NCBI GenBank assembly: GCA_964560765.1
Contig: CAZLMG010000003.1
Span: 1 to 64,000 of the forward strand
Direction of reading: 5' to 3'
Source: CAZLMG01 sp964560765
GTDB lineage: Bacteria; Bdellovibrionota_B; Oligoflexia; Oligoflexales; CAZLMG01
DNA length: 64,000 nt
Position numbers and translations under genes: made by a program. The notes beneath the pieces were generated by a model, which did not search any database, had not been told where the DNA came from, and saw only the letters and a program-made list of their open reading frames with translations. This document shows positions 52,956-61,362 of this stretch, in pieces (within the stretch, counting starts at the first letter, position 1; each line of letters begins with the position of its first letter).

Positions 52956-53030
52956 CTGGGACTGGTGAGCTTGGGGATAGTGAGGGAACACTTACTAACT
53001 GCGGGAACGAGACGGCAGGGTCACCACCGC

Positions 53031-53597
53031 TCACGATGCAGGTGCCAACCGACCCTCGGTGATGGCCAGCATCAGCTTTGCCATGTCAAGGATTCCATTG
53101 ATCGTCTCGCCGCGTTTAGCAAATCCACCAATCAATTCGGCGCGCGAGCCGCGCCCCACACTGCTCTGCTGCTCAAGATCTTGCGGGGACAGCGCCACCA
53201 CATAGGTAATCGAATCAACAATCAGTCCAACACGGGTTTCTTCGTGCCGAAGAATGATGATTCGTGCCGCAGACGTCGGGGCCTCAACAGGCATATCCAT
53301 CAGTCGTCGCAAACTCACGACTGGCAGGATTGACCCGCGCAAATTGATGACCCCCTCGACTTTTGCCGGACCTTGCGGAACAAAGGTGATCTCCGTCAAC
53401 ATGATGATCTCGCTGACGTGTTCAATCGCTAGAAGAAACTCTTCATTGCCGACACAGAGTCCGATCAGCTGAGACACATCGGCGAACTCAGCCTCTTCGT
53501 CGCCGTCCAGCTGTCCACGAATGGCGAACAGCCCATGATCAAGGCTGGGACGAGCAACTTCAAACTCTGCGCTTCGACCTGGACTACGGGGCCTCAT
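53031..53597 (-). CDS. cheW: CheW-like chemotaxis coupling protein
   Basis: The 188-residue protein has the CheW fold pattern: LIGLCVGNEEFLLAIEHVSEI, the conserved VEGVINLRGSILPVVSLRR, and LIVDSITYVVALSPQDL. CheW links chemoreceptors to CheA. About 40 N-terminal residues before the domain are acidic and probably unstructured. GGAG lies 6 nt from the ATG and the gene starts 14 nt after cheA. No receptor (MCP), CheR or CheB is in the window. Confidence 0.9.
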   Translation of the reverse strand: MRPRSPGRSAEFEVARPSLDHGLFAIRGQLDGDEEAEFADVSQLIGLCVGNEEFLLAIEHVSEIIMLTEITFVPQGPAKVEGVINLRGSILPVVSLRRLMDMPVEAPTSAARIIILRHEETRVGLIVDSITYVVALSPQDLEQQSSVGRGSRAELIGGFAKRGETINGILDMAKLMLAITEGRLAPAS

Positions 53598-53611
53598 ACA
53601 AACTCCGCCGA

Positions 53612-56227
53612 TTATGCAGCTTTGCTAGCACGACTTCGATGATGGAAAGCATCCACCAGTTCACCGACGTCTAAGACCAACACTACCTCGCCATGACCAA
53701 GAACGGCACCACCCGCTACGCACGGAATATCCTTCATCAAAGGCCCCATGGACTTGATCACCATCTCTTGCTGGTTCAGCAATTGGTCAACCACAATGCC
53801 ATATCGATGTTCGGCAGAGCCGACGACGACGACATAAAGCCTTTCCTGCCGGCGTCGCGTCTGCCGGGCAGTCAATTTCTCGGTCGCATCCTCTCCATCG
53901 ACATTCACATGCATCAAATGCGCCATGGTTTCCTGCTTGCGCTTGAGGTCGAGCATATCGCCAAGATGGATCAGTGGCAGAACATGATCGCGCAACTTGA
54001 TGACCTCCACATCACCCACTCGCTGAACGCTCTTCGGATGGATGCGGATAGATTCGATGACCGAGCTTAGCGGAATCGCATAGGTCTCGCCGTGGCTACT
54101 GACCAAGAGACTCTGAACGATAGCCAAAGTTAGAGGGAGCTGGATGCTCACCGTCGTCCCCTGACCCGGCTGACTGGAAAGCTCGATCATTCCCTTCAAT
54201 TTGGAAATCTGTCGTTTGACCACATCCATGCCGACGCCTCGACCAGAGACTTCCGTCACCAGCTTGGCCGTAGAAAATCCAGCCTCAAATATCAGATTGA
54301 AGATGTCACGATCGCTCAGCTGTTCGTCAGCGCTGATCAGTCCGCGCTCAATCCCTTTTTGCCGGATAGCCTCTCGATCCAAGCCTTTTCCGTCATCTTG
54401 AATCGAGACAATGATGTGGTTTCCTTCCTGCCGTGCACTCAAAAAAATTGCTCCGTTAGCAGCCTTGCCTGCCGCCGTTCGCACGTCTGGGGTCTCGATA
54501 CCATGATCGCACGAGTTGCGGATGAGATGAATCAGCGGGTCTCCGAGCTGCTCCACCAGCGTCTTATCCAATTCGGCGTTTTCACCGGAGATGAATAGAT
54601 CGATATTCTTGCCGAGACTACGAGCTAGCTCGCGCACTATGCGTGGAAACTTGTTGAAGGCGTTGCCAATGGGCACCATGCGCACTTTCATGATGATGTC
54701 TTGGACTTCGTTCATGTGGCGACCAAACAGCTGCACCGTCTCAGCCATGTCGCCGACCAACTCAGATTGTGGAGAGCGTACGCGCATGACCTCTTCGATA
54801 TGGTTGAAGCGGGTTCGATCGATCACAAGTTCACCAATCAAGTTTACCAACGCATCGAGTCGATGCAGGTCCACTCTGATGGTCGACTGTTCCACTTGTT
54901 TTGCCGATGCACCTGCGCCACCAGAGCCAGAACTTGAGCCGTCGCTGCCAGATTGTGCCACAGCACCATTGACCTGCTTCGCTTCAACCGTCATGCCTGA
55001 GTTCTTCGCAACCGCCTTTGACGCTGGTTTAGCCGGCGATTTTCCTTTGGCCACGGCTTCTAGCGACTGTACAATTGGTGCCGTAGGAGCTCCGCACGGA
55101 GCGCCATTACGAACAGCATCTAAGAGTGTACGAATGACGTCCATCCCCTGAAAGAGCACGTCCACCGTGTCCGCATTTGGGGTCAATTTTCCTTTTCGAC
55201 AGAGATCGAAGAGGTTTTCCATCCGATGCATAACGCGTTCGAGCGCTTTGAACCCAAACATTCCAGCAGCGCCCTTCAAAGTGTGCGCGGCGCGAAAAAT
55301 TTCTTCAATGACCTCTTTATCTTCCGGGGACTGCTCCAGTCGTAAGATCGCACCATCGAGAGACTGCATCAATTCGTCGCAATTGGACAAGAAATCGTTC
55401 ATCATGTCCGGGTCGGCCTGAAAATCATTCGCCTCCCACTCACCAATTTCACCAATATCGCCCGTACTGGTCTGTGTGTGGTCATCGCCAGTCGGGAAGT
55501 CAGGGCCATCATCATGATCCCCAGCCGTTGTCGCGTCGGCGGGCATCGCAACCTCGACATGCTCTTCTTCATCGTCCTCGCCACCCAGACTAGCCAAGAG
55601 CGCCGCAGCCTCATCGTCAGCACTAGTCTCAATGACGACCGCCTTCTTCACTGCCGGCATTTCAATCTGATCAGCCGGAGCCTCCATTTCGGCAAGCAGG
55701 CGCGCAGCTTCGTCATCATCCAAGTCTGTGCTAGATGCTGACACTGTCGTCGAGACAGGGGATTCCATTTCGGCAAGAAGCCTCGCCGCTTCGTCATCAT
55801 CGAGTTCTGCTGGAGCGTCGGAGACGGGCTCTACACTTGCTGCCGTGGGGGCTTCCATCTCGGCTAGAAGTCGAGCCGCTTCATCGTCACCCATATCAAC
55901 TTCGGTCGCGACCACTTCTTCCTCGACAACACCTGAAAAAGCGGACTGATCCTCTTCCATAAGTTGACCGAGGTCGCTCATCAGCTCACCCGCTTCATCA
56001 GCATCCAATGTCTGCGCTGCACGTGCTGGTGAAAGCACCTCATCAATCCAAGCAGCCACCATGCCTAGAAGCTCTCGCGCCTCTTGCACGGCGGCAATGA
56101 GTTCTGGCTCTGGCAAGCGCGTTGACTGCTCTTGCTGCATAAGTTGCGTAAGTTCTGCACGAACTCGATCCAAAGCGCTTTGCAAGAGCGACTCGAGGCT
56201 GGCGTTGGTCAGAGCATCCATGCTCAT
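53612..56227 (-). CDS. cheA: CheA-type histidine kinase with N-terminal acidic repeats
   Basis: The 871-residue protein has, in order: an acidic N-terminal region with repeated DDEAARLLAEMEAP units (near residues 114, 144, 171 and a degenerate one at 204); an Hpt domain with phospho-acceptor His315 in RAAHTLKG; a Ser/Gly/Ala linker; the dimerisation helix pair (RLDALVNLIGELVIDRTRF); a HATPase domain with N and G boxes (HLIRNSCDHGIE, DDGKGLD, GRGVGMDVVK); and a CheW-like regulatory domain. No CheY-binding P2 domain is visible between Hpt and dimerisation helices. The start is uncertain by a few codons. It lies between the STAS-like gene and cheW. Confidence 0.92.
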   Translation of the reverse strand: MSMDALTNASLESLLQSALDRVRAELTQLMQQEQSTRLPEPELIAAVQEARELLGMVAAWIDEVLSPARAAQTLDADEAGELMSDLGQLMEEDQSAFSGVVEEEVVATEVDMGDDEAARLLAEMEAPTAASVEPVSDAPAELDDDEAARLLAEMESPVSTTVSASSTDLDDDEAARLLAEMEAPADQIEMPAVKKAVVIETSADDEAAALLASLGGEDDEEEHVEVAMPADATTAGDHDDGPDFPTGDDHTQTSTGDIGEIGEWEANDFQADPDMMNDFLSNCDELMQSLDGAILRLEQSPEDKEVIEEIFRAAHTLKGAAGMFGFKALERVMHRMENLFDLCRKGKLTPNADTVDVLFQGMDVIRTLLDAVRNGAPCGAPTAPIVQSLEAVAKGKSPAKPASKAVAKNSGMTVEAKQVNGAVAQSGSDGSSSGSGGAGASAKQVEQSTIRVDLHRLDALVNLIGELVIDRTRFNHIEEVMRVRSPQSELVGDMAETVQLFGRHMNEVQDIIMKVRMVPIGNAFNKFPRIVRELARSLGKNIDLFISGENAELDKTLVEQLGDPLIHLIRNSCDHGIETPDVRTAAGKAANGAIFLSARQEGNHIIVSIQDDGKGLDREAIRQKGIERGLISADEQLSDRDIFNLIFEAGFSTAKLVTEVSGRGVGMDVVKRQISKLKGMIELSSQPGQGTTVSIQLPLTLAIVQSLLVSSHGETYAIPLSSVIESIRIHPKSVQRVGDVEVIKLRDHVLPLIHLGDMLDLKRKQETMAHLMHVNVDGEDATEKLTARQTRRRQERLYVVVVGSAEHRYGIVVDQLLNQQEMVIKSMGPLMKDIPCVAGGAVLGHGEVVLVLDVGELVDAFHHRSRASKAA

Positions 56228-56248
56228 ATAAATTCCATGCAATTGAGA

Positions 56249-56767
56249 TTATGAGGCTTGCGCGATCCCCGTGTCGGCAAAGAGAAAATAACTTTCTTCC
56301 AATGCGTCAAATGCCAAGGGCTTCTTACATTGCTCACAGTGAAAGGTCGGTGCTCGCTTCGCCAAGATGGCGTCGCGATGCTCGCTGACCTTGATCAGCC
56401 GCACCATTTCCCCAACACAATTTTCTGACTCACAGTAGTAAGGGGCATAGAAAGACTCGATTTCACCATTCGCAAGCAAATCAGGGACCATGTTGATTTG
56501 ATCGACCATCGTCACCGAACAGTGACGAAAAATGAGATGGCCTAATGCTGCCATGTCGCGCACCAGATAAATCCACTCGCGGATGCCGCAAGAATTGAAG
56601 TTATTAACCTGCTCTAACTCGAACGTTATCGTTGAGCGACCAACGCGGGGTAACTCTGTTTGCTTGAAATTCTCATCCACATCGCCACGGAACCAGTACA
56701 CGACATGGTCCTGGCTCTCAACAATCTCGACTTCCAAGCTGGCAAAGCTGATCTTCCGTGATGCCAT
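56249..56767 (-). CDS. STAS-like protein with C-terminal zinc-ribbon-like part
   Basis: The 172-residue protein looks like a STAS (anti-sigma antagonist) domain: STITFELEQVNNFNSCGIRE followed by WIYLVRDMAALGHLIFRH and a DQINMVPDLL segment. A second part has CESENC and, 35 residues later, CEQC, suggesting a metal-binding ribbon. AAGGGAG lies 7 nt from the ATG, and cheA starts about 20 nt after its stop, so it likely works with CheA. The place of the usual Ser phosphosite is Ser in NSCG, but this alignment is by eye. Confidence 0.65.
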   Translation of the reverse strand: MASRKISFASLEVEIVESQDHVVYWFRGDVDENFKQTELPRVGRSTITFELEQVNNFNSCGIREWIYLVRDMAALGHLIFRHCSVTMVDQINMVPDLLANGEIESFYAPYYCESENCVGEMVRLIKVSEHRDAILAKRAPTFHCEQCKKPLAFDALEESYFLFADTGIAQAS

Positions 56768-56817
56768 AAAAACTCCCTTGCCGGTAATGCACCAACTCTC
56801 GGAAGTTATTCGGCCTT

Positions 56818-57882
56818 TTACTGAAAAACTTGAGGGTTCGCCGCCAGTCGCAAGAACAGAAGGACGACAGATTTAGCTGTATCTTCAATGCTTTGCAGAG
56901 AAATGCTAGCAAGGGTATCGCCGTCTTTATGCCAGTGGTCAAGGTTATGAAAATCGATCACATCCATTGCGGGAACACCCAGTTGCACAAATGGAATATG
57001 ATCGTCTTCGACGGGAAGGGATTGGGAGGACAAACGACTGCTAAATCCCAGATCCTGCAGAGACTGGGCAAACGCTCGTTTTAGGGTCGTATTGGAATAG
57101 GTATCTGGCGTGTAACGAAGTTGCGGCGAACCGATCATGTCGACGATGATGACCGCCGCCAGGGGGCTTGACCCCATGGATGCCGGCAGACAGTAACCTG
57201 TCGAGCTCGCCGCACAGCTGGCAAGTTGACTCGCAAAGTGACGACTGCCGTACGTATTATCTTTGAGTTTTGCAGGGTGTCGCAGCTCACCATCGCGCCA
57301 TTCGGGCAACATAGCCTCTTCACCATCAAACCAGACGAAAGCGATGTCACAGCGCAGGGCCTCTGGCAAACTCTTGCCCCGTAGAAAGCGCGCTAGCTCC
57401 AGCAGCATCGCGCTCGAGGATGCACTGTCATTGGCCCCAACGTAATCAAGCCCATCGACGATCTTGGTGTCGTAATGAGATCCGATTAGAATCACGCATT
57501 CCGGCGCCGCAACCAGATTGAGGCGAGCAAAGATGTTCTGCCCGCTCAGGGTCAGAGTCAGCTCAGCAGTGGAGTTGGGCTCGTTGAGCAAGATGGGATT
57601 CGGAGTCGCTGCCGAAAACGATTGCACGACTGGCTCAAGTCCCGCTTGGCGCACGGCCTCTTCGATGAACAGGGCGAGGGATGCTTGTGCCGTCGAACCA
57701 AAAGGGTGCGGCGCCGACGTCATGCGCTGCAGATCCGACTGCAGCGCTACCTTATCGAGCGTCATTCCCGAGGCAAAGTCGACGACGGAGCTTCTGCTCT
57801 TTTTGCTCGCATCTTCCGTGCCACACCATGTCGCGCAGCCAGCCACCAAGATAGCCAGACCAGCCCACTTGCCGGTCCACAT
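56818..57882 (-). CDS. M28-family glutaminyl-peptide cyclotransferase-like lipoprotein
   Basis: The 354-residue product has lipobox LVAGC and then the M28/glutaminyl cyclase zinc pattern: GSHYDTK, GANDSASSS, WFDGEEAMLPEW, VDMIGS and NLDHWHKDGD. The WFDGEEA..W and DHWH forms are more typical of glutaminyl-peptide cyclotransferases than of plain aminopeptidases; these enzymes convert N-terminal Gln to pyroglutamate in exported proteins. The start chosen lies 22 nt after the enolase stop; the longest frame begins inside eno and lacks a signal sequence. It is probably co-transcribed with eno. Confidence 0.8.
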   Translation of the reverse strand: MWTGKWAGLAILVAGCATWCGTEDASKKSRSSVVDFASGMTLDKVALQSDLQRMTSAPHPFGSTAQASLALFIEEAVRQAGLEPVVQSFSAATPNPILLNEPNSTAELTLTLSGQNIFARLNLVAAPECVILIGSHYDTKIVDGLDYVGANDSASSSAMLLELARFLRGKSLPEALRCDIAFVWFDGEEAMLPEWRDGELRHPAKLKDNTYGSRHFASQLASCAASSTGYCLPASMGSSPLAAVIIVDMIGSPQLRYTPDTYSNTTLKRAFAQSLQDLGFSSRLSSQSLPVEDDHIPFVQLGVPAMDVIDFHNLDHWHKDGDTLASISLQSIEDTAKSVVLLFLRLAANPQVFQ

Positions 57883-57904
57883 CCAGCTCTTTGGAGTGGA
57901 AGCA

Positions 57905-59170
57905 TTAACGGCCAAAGCGGTACTCCGCCAAGTCACCAATTTCTTCCTCAATGCGCAATAGCTGATTGTATTTGCATACGCGATCCGTCCGCGAGGCGGA
58001 GCCTGTTTTGATCTGACCGCAGCCTGTGGCAACGGCTAGATCGGCAATCGTCTGATCTTCGGTTTCGCCCGATCGATGCGAAACGATCGCATTGAATCCC
58101 GCTGACATGGCCACGCGGACCGTCTCCAAAGTTTCTGTTACCGTCCCAATCTGATTTAACTTCACCAGAATGGCGTTGGCAGCTTTGCGCTCAATACCTT
58201 GGCGCAGACGTTTAGCGTTAGTTACAAACAAATCGTCGCCAACAATTTGCACCCGATCGCCAATGCGGCGAGTGAGCTCAATAAATCCTGACCAGTCGTT
58301 CTCGTCCAAACCATCTTCAATGGAGATGATTGGGTAGTCTTTGCTGAGCGATTCCAAAAAGTCGACCATGCCGGTGGAATCCAGCGTCCGCCCTTCGCCG
58401 GTGAGGGCGTATTTACCTTCGCGATAAAAAGACGCAGCGGCCACATCCAGACAGAAAGCAATATCAACCCCTGGCTTAAAGCCTGCGGCCTCGACAGCTT
58501 GCGATACAAGATCCATAGCCTCTCGATTCGAGCGCAAGTCCGGCGCAAACCCGCCTTCATCACCGACGCCCGTATTCAGCGACCGCGACTTCAAGACCTT
58601 TTTCAAGTGATGAAAAACCTCTGTTCCATACCGCAGCCCTTCGCGGAAGCTAGGCGCACCGATCGGCATGATCATGAACTCTTGAAAATCAACATTGTTA
58701 TCCGCGTGCGCACCACCATTGATAATATTCATCATCGGCACTGGCATCCGATTGGCGAACGTACCTCCAATGTAGCGATAGAGGGGCAAACCCGTCGCAT
58801 CGGCACCGGCACGCGCGCAAGCCATAGACACACCAAGGATGGCATTAGCCCCCAGATTGCCCTTGTTTTCTGTGCCATCCAGATCGATCATCAAACGATC
58901 GATCTCCGATTGCTGCGTCACATCCAATCCTAGCAAACGCGGCGCAATCTTGGATTTGACGTTTTCTACGGCGCGGAGCACGCCCTTGCCCATATATCGG
59001 CGCGGATCTCCATCGCGTAATTCAACCGCTTCATGTTCCCCGGTGGAAGCACCTGAAGGCACAGCCGCCCGGCCCGAAAAACCGCCGCTAGTGAGAACTT
59101 CGACCTCTACGGTCGGGTTACCGCGCGAATCCAAAATCTCACGGGCGTTAATATACGTAATATCACTCAT
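57905..59170 (-). CDS. eno: enolase
   Basis: The 421-residue glycolytic enzyme converts 2-phosphoglycerate to phosphoenolpyruvate. It has SGASTGEHEAVELRDGD, the substrate loop PVPMMNIINGGAHADN, GDEGGFAPDL with a catalytic Glu, the catalytic Lys in ILVKLNQIGT and the signature SHRSGETEDQTIADLAV. Length is slightly shorter than usual but complete, ending AEYRFGR. GGAGGG lies about 10 nt before ATG. It heads the downstream group of M28 lipoprotein, STAS-like, cheA and cheW. Confidence 0.97.
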   Translation of the reverse strand: MSDITYINAREILDSRGNPTVEVEVLTSGGFSGRAAVPSGASTGEHEAVELRDGDPRRYMGKGVLRAVENVKSKIAPRLLGLDVTQQSEIDRLMIDLDGTENKGNLGANAILGVSMACARAGADATGLPLYRYIGGTFANRMPVPMMNIINGGAHADNNVDFQEFMIMPIGAPSFREGLRYGTEVFHHLKKVLKSRSLNTGVGDEGGFAPDLRSNREAMDLVSQAVEAAGFKPGVDIAFCLDVAAASFYREGKYALTGEGRTLDSTGMVDFLESLSKDYPIISIEDGLDENDWSGFIELTRRIGDRVQIVGDDLFVTNAKRLRQGIERKAANAILVKLNQIGTVTETLETVRVAMSAGFNAIVSHRSGETEDQTIADLAVATGCGQIKTGSASRTDRVCKYNQLLRIEEEIGDLAEYRFGR

Positions 59171-59300
59171 TTATGACTATCCCTCCGGGCTAGGTTGGCG
59201 GGCAAAAAACAGCTTTACCTGATGGTAATGAGAGCATTAGTTGTAGACGCAAAACCACTGATTGACAAGCGCATCCATTTGGGGAATTTTCGATCAATTC

Positions 59301-59317
59301 ATTGTCTTGCAGACAAT
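59301..59317. promoter_or_regulatory. palindrome in the eno-aminopeptidase divergent spacer
   Basis: ATTGTCT TGC AGACAAT is a perfect 7-bp inverted repeat in the 219-nt spacer between two divergent genes. A TTGACA at 59262 stands 17 nt from a weak AATTTT, so a plus-strand promoter may lie just upstream, making this an operator candidate. Confidence 0.35.
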
Positions 59318-59389
59318 AAAACGCGTCCCCGTTGAATATCCCTCCATCGGGAACAGCGAACCAGATTCAAAACTAGAAAGGCGCCACTG

Positions 59390-60928
59390 ATGAATATCCA
59401 CGCACGCAAGGAACCGTGGCAAGATTACCTGCCAAACGTGTACCACTGGCTTGCATCCGTTCCCGTCGATGCCGCGTCGGCGCTTCCTGATCACTGCCAC
59501 GTGATTGTGCCCTGCCAGGCCCGAACCGATCAAGGCTTGGATTTTTTGCCGGATGCTGGGCAACTTCCAGACGCCATCATGGACCAATTGCGCGATCAAG
59601 CGAAGCAGGTCGGATGGCGCGGCAAATCCGGCAACTGCAAATTAACGGTAGGCGGTCGAACCTTTCTCCTGGTCGTGCTAGGCAATCCGCTCATTCCAGC
59701 AGTACAGAGAGCCCGTCAGGTAGGTTTAGACGCAGCCACGGCCTTGACCGACCACAACATCGATCACTTAGTCTTTCTTTCAGGGCCAGACATGGATGCA
59801 AGCCAAGTCTTCGAGGGCTTCGCATGGGGCCTCTACCCATCGGGACTGTTTCGCGGCAAAAAGCCTGGCACAGACGCGCAGGAGCGACTCCCCAGCAGGG
59901 TCGCGCTCTTAAGGACACAGGCCAGCAGCACAACGTTGCAAAAGATTCGCGAGATGGCGCAAGCAGCGGCATTCACCCGAATGCTGCAAGACGCCCCACC
60001 CAACTGGATGTATCCAGCAACGATGGCCGAAATCGCCGAGGAGCTGGCCAATCAACACGGGCACAAGCATCGAATCCTTGGTCATGAACAAATGGAGCGC
60101 GAAGGGATGGGCTCATTCCTGGCTGTTGGCAAAGGATCGGAACATGCGCCTCGACTCATTTGCGTCGAGATCGCCGGTGAAGATACCAGCCAAACCATCA
60201 GCTTCGTGGGCAAAGGACTGACCTTCGATGCGGGCGGCATCAGCATCAAGCCCGCGCAAGGTATGGATGAGATGAAATACGATATGTCGGGTGCCGCAGC
60301 TCTACTCGGTGCCGTTCATTTCTTTAGCCGCATTAAGCCGCGAGTAAACTTAGTCTTCGCCATTGGCGCGGCAGAGAATATGGTTTCTGGGCGCGCGACA
60401 CGTCCAGGCGATATCGTAACTTCCATGAGCGGCAAGACCATCGAAATCGGCAATACGGATGCCGAGGGGCGCTTGGTGTTGGCCGACGTGCTTACCTATG
60501 TCATCCAGCACTTCAATCCCTTGATGATCGTCGATTTCGCGACGCTCACTGGTGCCGTAGCCCACGGCCTTGGCAGCTGTGGTGCGGCCTACATGACGCG
60601 TGATGAAGGAGTTGCCAACATGCTGCAACGGTTTGCCGGAGACTGCGGTGAGCCATTGTGGAGACTTCCCCTTTGGGCCGAGCTGGAGAAGGATGTAAAG
60701 AGCGATATCGCCGATTTGGTCAACATCGCCAAGCCCAACGTCAAAGCTGGTACGATCATGGGCGGACACTTTCTGCGTGAATTTGCCGGCACAACGCCGT
60801 GGGCTCATGTCGACATTGCCGCTACAGCTTGGTCCTGCCAGGCAGCGGGTTATCCAAAGTCGGGTGGTGCGGCTTTTGGCATTCGCACAATTGCTGAAAT
60901 TGGTTTGCGCTTTGAAGGCATCAAGTAG
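59390..60928 (+). CDS. pepA: leucyl aminopeptidase (M17, PepA-type)
   Basis: The 512-residue cytoplasmic enzyme removes N-terminal residues from peptides with two metal ions. The catalytic core has GKGLTFDAGGISIKPAQGMD followed by EMKYDMSGAAAL and the signature NTDAEGRLVLAD. The N-terminal 170 residues form the smaller non-catalytic domain. AAAGG lies 9 nt before ATG. A small receiver-like gene follows 23 nt after the stop. Confidence 0.93.
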   Translation: MNIHARKEPWQDYLPNVYHWLASVPVDAASALPDHCHVIVPCQARTDQGLDFLPDAGQLPDAIMDQLRDQAKQVGWRGKSGNCKLTVGGRTFLLVVLGNPLIPAVQRARQVGLDAATALTDHNIDHLVFLSGPDMDASQVFEGFAWGLYPSGLFRGKKPGTDAQERLPSRVALLRTQASSTTLQKIREMAQAAAFTRMLQDAPPNWMYPATMAEIAEELANQHGHKHRILGHEQMEREGMGSFLAVGKGSEHAPRLICVEIAGEDTSQTISFVGKGLTFDAGGISIKPAQGMDEMKYDMSGAAALLGAVHFFSRIKPRVNLVFAIGAAENMVSGRATRPGDIVTSMSGKTIEIGNTDAEGRLVLADVLTYVIQHFNPLMIVDFATLTGAVAHGLGSCGAAYMTRDEGVANMLQRFAGDCGEPLWRLPLWAELEKDVKSDIADLVNIAKPNVKAGTIMGGHFLREFAGTTPWAHVDIAATAWSCQAAGYPKSGGAAFGIRTIAEIGLRFEGIK

Positions 60929-60951
60929 CAGCTAGGTAGAAGGGGCGACCC

Positions 60952-61338
60952 ATGAATAAGGTGATCATTCACATCGATGCGGATGCCCAGCAGCGCACTA
61001 TGGTTCGCCACCTGTTTGAGCGGCGCCCCGTAACCGTCGAGGCTTTTGCGTCTCTGCAAGAAGCACAAGCCCGGCTCAATGACCCTGCGCCCTACGCCGT
61101 GCTGGTGACAGAGATGCCTGCTTCCACGGATGAACAAGAAGACTTTGTCAGCGGCCTTTTGCAGTTGTGCCATAGTCGTGGTGCGAGACTAGTGCTACTA
61201 ACGGAAAGTCAGATTCCGGAAACGCTGGAACTTTTCCGCGCGAAAGGCATCGATGGCTGGTTCACAAAGCCAGCGCAAAGGAATCATTTCTTTGAGACGT
61301 TGCTAAGCTTCATGCAATTGCCAAGGACAACTGGGTAA
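60952..61338 (+). CDS. receiver-like protein lacking the phospho-acceptor Asp
   Basis: The 128-residue product has a CheY-like outline: HIDADAQQRTMVRHLF at the start, a core strand AVLVTEMP, LVLLTES with the conserved Thr, and GWFTKPAQ with the conserved Lys. At the place of the phosphorylated Asp, four residues before Pro in the MP motif, stands Val52. It may therefore be a phosphorylation-independent adaptor. GAAGGGG lies 7 nt before the ATG. It is co-directional with the aminopeptidase gene. Confidence 0.75.
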   Translation: MNKVIIHIDADAQQRTMVRHLFERRPVTVEAFASLQEAQARLNDPAPYAVLVTEMPASTDEQEDFVSGLLQLCHSRGARLVLLTESQIPETLELFRAKGIDGWFTKPAQRNHFFETLLSFMQLPRTTG

Positions 61339-61362
61339 GGAAGAGTTTGCAAGCTGGCCAAA

